Assembly: GCA_003220315.1 (NCBI GenBank)
Contig: QHSA01000158.1
Location: 1 to 47,133, forward strand
Reading direction: 5' to 3'
Length of the DNA stretch: 47,133 nucleotides
From: Candidatus Rokuibacteriota bacterium
Lineage (GTDB): Bacteria > Methylomirabilota > Methylomirabilia > Rokubacteriales > CSP1-6
Positions 43,960 through 47,133 of the stretch are shown here, in pieces. Positions within the stretch are counted from its first letter, which is position 1. Each line of letters opens with the position of its first letter. Position numbers and translations under genes: made by a program. Under the pieces are notes generated by a model. That model was not told where the DNA came from, did not search any database, and saw nothing but the letters and a program-made list of their open reading frames with translations.

Positions 43960-44756
43960 GGCGTCCGCGGGGGATAGAAGACCGCCTCCCGCTTCTCCGT
44001 CCACGCGCGGTTGGCCTCGTCGATCTCCCACGAGCCCATGCACGCGTTCTGCGCCCGCACCAGGTCTTCGATCACAACCCGCGGATCGCGGTGGAAGGAC
44101 TCGTGGAGGAGCCGCTTCGTGTGCGCGGCCGCGGTCGGCGAGGCGGCGCGCGCCTTGGCGACGATCGACTGGAGCGTGCGGTCGAGGTCGACGGCCGGGC
44201 ACACCCAGTTGACGAGGCCGATGGCGCGCGCCTCCGCCGGGCTCACGTCGTCGTTGAGCAGCGCGAGCTCCTTGGCCCGGCCGAGCCCGATGACGCGCGC
44301 GAGGCGCAGCACGGCGCCGTCGGGAATGAGGCCGTGCCGCGTCGCGCCGAGGCCGAGCACGGCGTCGGCGGCGGCGAGGCGCAGGTCGCAGGCGAGCGCC
44401 AGCTGGAGGCCACCGCCGATCGCGTAGCCGTGCAGGACGGCGATCGAGATCTTCGGCATGTCCTCGAGGCAGTTCAGCCCGCGGATCCAGTGGCGGTAGA
44501 ACGCCTCGTCGACGGATCCGGCCGCCAGCGCCGTGCGATCCATGCCCGAGCAGAACGCCCGGCCCGCCCCGCGGACGACGACCAGCGTGACCGCGGGATC
44601 GGCGGCCGCGGCCTCCGCGTGCTCGGCGAGCGCGGCGGCGAGCTCCGTGTTGAGCGCGTTGAGCATCGCGGGGCGGTTCAGCGTGATCCAGGCGATCCCT
44701 TCCCCGACCGCGTAGGTGACCGGAGGCTCCGGGGCGGGATTGTGGAAACGGCTCAC
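43956..44756 (-). CDS. Crotonase-superfamily protein lacking both hydratase glutamates
   Basis: 266 residues with the enoyl-CoA hydratase/isomerase fold: GIAWITLNRPAMLNALN, FCSGMDRTAL and the oxyanion hole GYAIGGGLQLALACDL. The two glutamates of classical hydratases appear replaced, one by Gln in GGGLQLA and the other by a non-acidic residue in LGLGATRHGLIPDG. It is therefore probably not a simple enoyl-CoA hydratase; an isomerase, hydrolase or other CoA-thioester role is possible. GTG start 44756, about 55 bases downstream of the start predicted from the promoter at 44818-44846. It is the first gene of the third transporter operon. Confidence 0.87.
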   Translation of the reverse strand: MSRFHNPAPEPPVTYAVGEGIAWITLNRPAMLNALNTELAAALAEHAEAAAADPAVTLVVVRGAGRAFCSGMDRTALAAGSVDEAFYRHWIRGLNCLEDMPKISIAVLHGYAIGGGLQLALACDLRLAAADAVLGLGATRHGLIPDGAVLRLARVIGLGRAKELALLNDDVSPAEARAIGLVNWVCPAVDLDRTLQSIVAKARAASPTAAAHTKRLLHESFHRDPRVVIEDLVRAQNACMGSWEIDEANRAWTEKREAVFYPPRTP

Positions 44757-44817
44757 GACGATGTACGATCGCGGCCGGTGCGTGTGACGCAGGCGGTGCC
44801 CATGGAAAGCGCGACCT

Positions 44818-44846
44818 AACGTATGGAAGGCTCGCGCGAAAGTCAA
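44818..44846 (-). promoter_or_regulatory. Candidate promoter of the third transporter operon
   Basis: On the minus strand TTGACT (44846-44841; five of six to consensus) is followed after 17 bases by TACGTT (44823-44818; TA and final T conserved). It lies in the 102-bp divergent gap between the crotonase and the Tat-exported binding protein. The spacing to the GTG at 44756 is similar to that of the other transporter promoter. The -35 overlaps the AAGGAG ribosome-binding site of the plus-strand gene. Confidence 0.55.
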
Positions 44847-44858
44847 GGAGACCGGCTC

Positions 44859-45833
44859 ATGCCCATGACGACGATCTCCCGCCGTCGCTTCCTCGGCACG
44901 GTCGCCGCGGTCGCGGCCGCCGGAGCGCCACGGCCGGCGCGGGGCGGGACCGCCGTGAAGATCGGCACGGCCGTGCTCGGCGACTACTCGATGGCGGGGC
45001 CGGTCATCGTGGCGCTCGAGCGCGGATTCTTCGCGCGCGAGGGGCTCGAGGCCGAGTTCGTCCCCTTCCGTGGGGGCCCGGACCTCCTCAAGGCGGTCAT
45101 GGGCGGCGACGTGCTGGTCGGCATCACCGGGAGCACCGACATCCTCGTCTTCCGCGAAGCGGGCTCGCCGATCAAGATGGTCGCGACCCATACCGAGGGC
45201 AACCACTTCACCCTCAACGTCGCGCCCGACGTCTCGTCGGTCGCGGGCCTCAAGGGCAAGGCGATCGGCGTCACGCGCGTCGGTGCGACGACGTGGATCT
45301 TCGCGCGCATGCTGGCCAAGAAAGAAGGCTGGGACCCGGACAAGGACGTGCAGATCGTCGGCCTCGGCGGCCTCGACGCCCAGCTCGCAGCGCTGGCGCG
45401 CCGGGAGATCGCCGCCTACGTGTGGGGCGACGGGGGCGCCGTCACCGAGCTCCAGGGCAAGTCCAAGGTGCTGCTCCGCTTCGACGCGGTCACCGGAAAA
45501 TGGATCAGCCAGATCCAGTACGCGTCGGAGGACGCCATCAAGCACCAGGCCGACCCGATCCGCCGGAGCCTGCGGGCACTGTTCACCGCGCTCAAGCTCA
45601 TGCGCGAGAGCCCGCGGGACGCCGCCGAGATCTGCTCGAAGAAGCTCGGCTGGCCGCCCGAGGCGGTCCTGCGCGCCCACAGGATCTCCGGCCCGCTCCT
45701 CCCGGTGGACGGCCGCATCGACGTCGCCGCGCTCGGCGTGATGCAGGGCACGCTCCTCGAGTACGACGTCATCAAGAAGAAGCTGCCGCTCGAGGACCAC
45801 TTCACGCGAGAGTTCACGCCTGTCAGGGTCTAA
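44859..45833 (+). CDS. Tat-exported NitT/TauT-type ABC transporter substrate-binding protein
   Basis: 324 residues of the SsuA/ThiY-like (type II) binding fold: GDYSMAGPVIVALERGFFAR, AEFVPFRGGPDLLKAVMGGD, VLVGITGSTDILVF and LKGKAIGVTRVGATTWIFA. The N-terminus TTISRRRFLGTVAAVAAAGA is a twin-arginine signal, so the protein is exported folded. The ATG at 44859 has AAGGAG eight bases upstream; an in-frame ATG at 44823 is less suitable. No permease or ATPase is adjacent in the window. The ligand is unknown (sulphonate, nitrate or pyrimidine-like families share this fold). Confidence 0.9.
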   Translation: MPMTTISRRRFLGTVAAVAAAGAPRPARGGTAVKIGTAVLGDYSMAGPVIVALERGFFAREGLEAEFVPFRGGPDLLKAVMGGDVLVGITGSTDILVFREAGSPIKMVATHTEGNHFTLNVAPDVSSVAGLKGKAIGVTRVGATTWIFARMLAKKEGWDPDKDVQIVGLGGLDAQLAALARREIAAYVWGDGGAVTELQGKSKVLLRFDAVTGKWISQIQYASEDAIKHQADPIRRSLRALFTALKLMRESPRDAAEICSKKLGWPPEAVLRAHRISGPLLPVDGRIDVAALGVMQGTLLEYDVIKKKLPLEDHFTREFTPVRV

Positions 45834-47133
45834 GGCCTGGATCCTCGCCGGGCTCGTGCTCGCGGCGACCCCGGGCGCCGCGCGGGCGCAAGTGTTCCTC
45901 GCGACGCGGCCGCACCCCGACTTCACGATCGGGCCGCTCTTCGTGCGCGCGACCGTCACGCCCGCGCTCGGCACCACGGCGGTCGACGTCCTGTGGAGCC
46001 TCGTGATCCCGCCGACCAAGTCCGCCACCGACCTCGAGCAGGATCTCTACCTGCTCTGGCCCGACGAGGTCGACACCCTGAGGGTCGAGGGCAAGCCCGA
46101 CCCGGACCTCGCGCGCTACGTGGAGGCGCGCGGGTACTCCGTGATCGGCGACGGGCGCCTTCCGCTCTACGCGCAGGGCCTGTACCGCACCGGGCCGCAG
46201 ACGAAACCGGAGCCCATCCCCGGCGGTGCGCCCTTCGTGTCGTTCGTGCGCCAGGGCGGCCCGCTGGGGCTCACCTCACCCGCCACGTACGTGCGAATCC
46301 CGTGGACGCCCCTCCTCGCCAACCGCACGTGGCTCATACGCCTCGGGATGGGCCTGCCGCGGCTCGTCCGGCCCAGGCCGGCCACGTGGGTCGAGAACCT
46401 CTTCTGGGGCCACCGCTACACGATCTCGCTGGCCTTCAACGACGTGCGGGGGCGGGCGCTCTTCCCGCTCTACCTCGAGAACCGCGACCGCGTCATCCGG
46501 CTCGCCGACGAACCCTCGCAGCTCCTCATCAACTTCACCCACGCCGAGCACCTCAAGATCCAGGACGTCTTCCCGGGCACGGCCACCCGCCGGATGAGCG
46601 AGACCCTCGAGTCCACGCAGGTCGTCTCGGCCTTCCTCGAGCGCGCCCAGGGGGCGACGCCGCAGGTGTTGACGGTGCAGTTCGGCTACTTCACGGGGTG
46701 GCAGTCGTGGGCGCCCGTCCTGATCCCCATGATCTTCTTCGTGCTCGGCAACCTCGCCGGCCCGCTGCTGACGATGCTCGTCAAGCGCGTGGGCGGGAGG
46801 CTCTCCGGTCGGATCCACATCAGCCCGCGCAGCGCGCCGGTCGAGCGGCAGACCGGCACCGTGGTCTCGCGCGAGACGCTGGGACGCATCGCGCCGGGCT
46901 CCACCACGTACGAGGAGGTGATCCGCCTCTGCGGCGCCGACCACGAGGAGCACGAAGAGCCGCTCGCCCCCGACCGGCGGATCCTGGTCTACCGGGGGCG
47001 CAAGGTCGTGCCCCAGCGGCGGCGTCGGTTCGGCTGGCTCGCGACCGTGAGCCGGTGGGACGTCGAGCACCACGAGGTCGAGATCACGCTCGAGCGCAAC
47101 GTCGTTCAGGGCGTGCAGGCGCGGGTGCGCCGC
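45820..47133 (+). CDS. Unrecognised exported membrane protein, 3' end beyond the window
   Basis: An open frame of 438 codons runs to the last base. I do not recognise the family. A signal peptide-like start (SGSKAWILAGLVLAATPGAA, cleavage after ARA) leads into QVFLATRPHPDFTIGPLFVR. A long extracytoplasmic part follows, then one clear membrane helix near residue 296 (WAPVLIPMIFFVLGNLAGPL) and a charged, Arg-rich region (LVYRGRKVVPQRRRRFGWL) that should be cytoplasmic. No ATG, GTG or TTG precedes the signal peptide in frame; CTG 45820, overlapping the previous gene by 14 bases, is the best candidate start. The overlap suggests coupling to the binding-protein gene. Confidence 0.65.
   Translation, partial: MSGSKAWILAGLVLAATPGAARAQVFLATRPHPDFTIGPLFVRATVTPALGTTAVDVLWSLVIPPTKSATDLEQDLYLLWPDEVDTLRVEGKPDPDLARYVEARGYSVIGDGRLPLYAQGLYRTGPQTKPEPIPGGAPFVSFVRQGGPLGLTSPATYVRIPWTPLLANRTWLIRLGMGLPRLVRPRPATWVENLFWGHRYTISLAFNDVRGRALFPLYLENRDRVIRLADEPSQLLINFTHAEHLKIQDVFPGTATRRMSETLESTQVVSAFLERAQGATPQVLTVQFGYFTGWQSWAPVLIPMIFFVLGNLAGPLLTMLVKRVGGRLSGRIHISPRSAPVERQTGTVVSRETLGRIAPGSTTYEEVIRLCGADHEEHEEPLAPDRRILVYRGRKVVPQRRRRFGWLATVSRWDVEHHEVEITLERNVVQGVQARVRR

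Noticed and set aside
44740-44775. Plus-strand promoter TTGTGG-N18-TACGAT for the Tat-exported binding protein
   Set aside because: The -35 is weak and the pattern lies partly inside the crotonase coding start; not convincing without transcript data.
44757-46028. 423-codon upstream extension of the crotonase frame
   Set aside because: It is antisense to the clear Tat-signal binding-protein gene on the plus strand.

Overview
The window is about 47 kb of very GC-rich bacterial chromosome (roughly 70% by eye). It is densely packed with short intergenic gaps, frequent GTG and TTG starts, and many 4- or 8-base gene overlaps. I see no rRNA, tRNA, CRISPR, integrase or transposase, and no recognisable transcription regulator among about 42 genes. 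Several Liv-type (HAAT family) ABC transporters together with adenylate-forming enzymes, crotonases and an LLM-family oxidoreductase in GC-rich DNA suggest an uncultivated soil or subsurface lineage such as Methylomirabilota ('Candidatus Rokubacteria'). That placement is inference from style and is not proven.

Layout. 1-6.2 kb (- strand): the start of an unknown gene, pyruvate kinase, UvrA and an unrecognised membrane protein. 6.4-11.9 kb (+): PIG-L deacetylase, YbaK-type deacylase, a secreted M28 peptidase with a PDZ domain, a FAAL-like AMP ligase and an LLM-class oxidoreductase. 11.9-17.2 kb (-): VIT1/CCC1-family protein, transaldolase, cyclophilin-like protein, PfkB-type kinase, SDR dehydrogenase and an adenylate-forming protein that lacks its catalytic lysine. 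17.3-33.0 kb (-): a probable 14-gene transcription unit behind a strong sigma-70-like promoter. It holds two consecutive Liv-type ABC transporters, each with its own long-chain-type acyl-CoA synthetase, and it ends in a lipoprotein truncated haemoglobin. 33.1-36.7 kb (-): purine permease, secreted MetX-like esterase and MBL-fold hydrolase. 36.9-38.4 kb (-): a secreted vanadium-haloperoxidase-family protein. 38.6-44.8 kb (-): a third Liv-type transporter bracketed by two crotonase-superfamily genes. 44.9-47.1 kb (+): a Tat-exported NitT/TauT-type binding protein and an unrecognised, truncated exported membrane protein.

How the genes may work together. The central theme is import of an organic acid and its conversion to a CoA thioester. 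In the double module the acyl-CoA synthetase genes overlap the transporter genes by 4 or 8 bases, so transport and activation are probably co-translated. The third transporter is joined to crotonases instead, one of them MenB/BadI-like. With the BadH-like SDR this hints at alicyclic or aromatic acid catabolism, but the substrates cannot be read from sequence alone.

The most unusual non-genic feature is a dispersed repeat family (71-158, about 4450-4563, 9271-9314, 17211-17270) placed at gene junctions. Its unit keeps an open reading phase, ends in a stop that overlaps a start (GTGA or ATGA), and in its long form carries a hairpin with a compensatory base-pair change. Other structures are a perfect 65-bp tandem duplication in a divergent promoter region, a 29-bp perfect inverted repeat inside the transporter operon, and a 12-bp-period array of TTCCGGAA palindromes upstream of the haloperoxidase gene.
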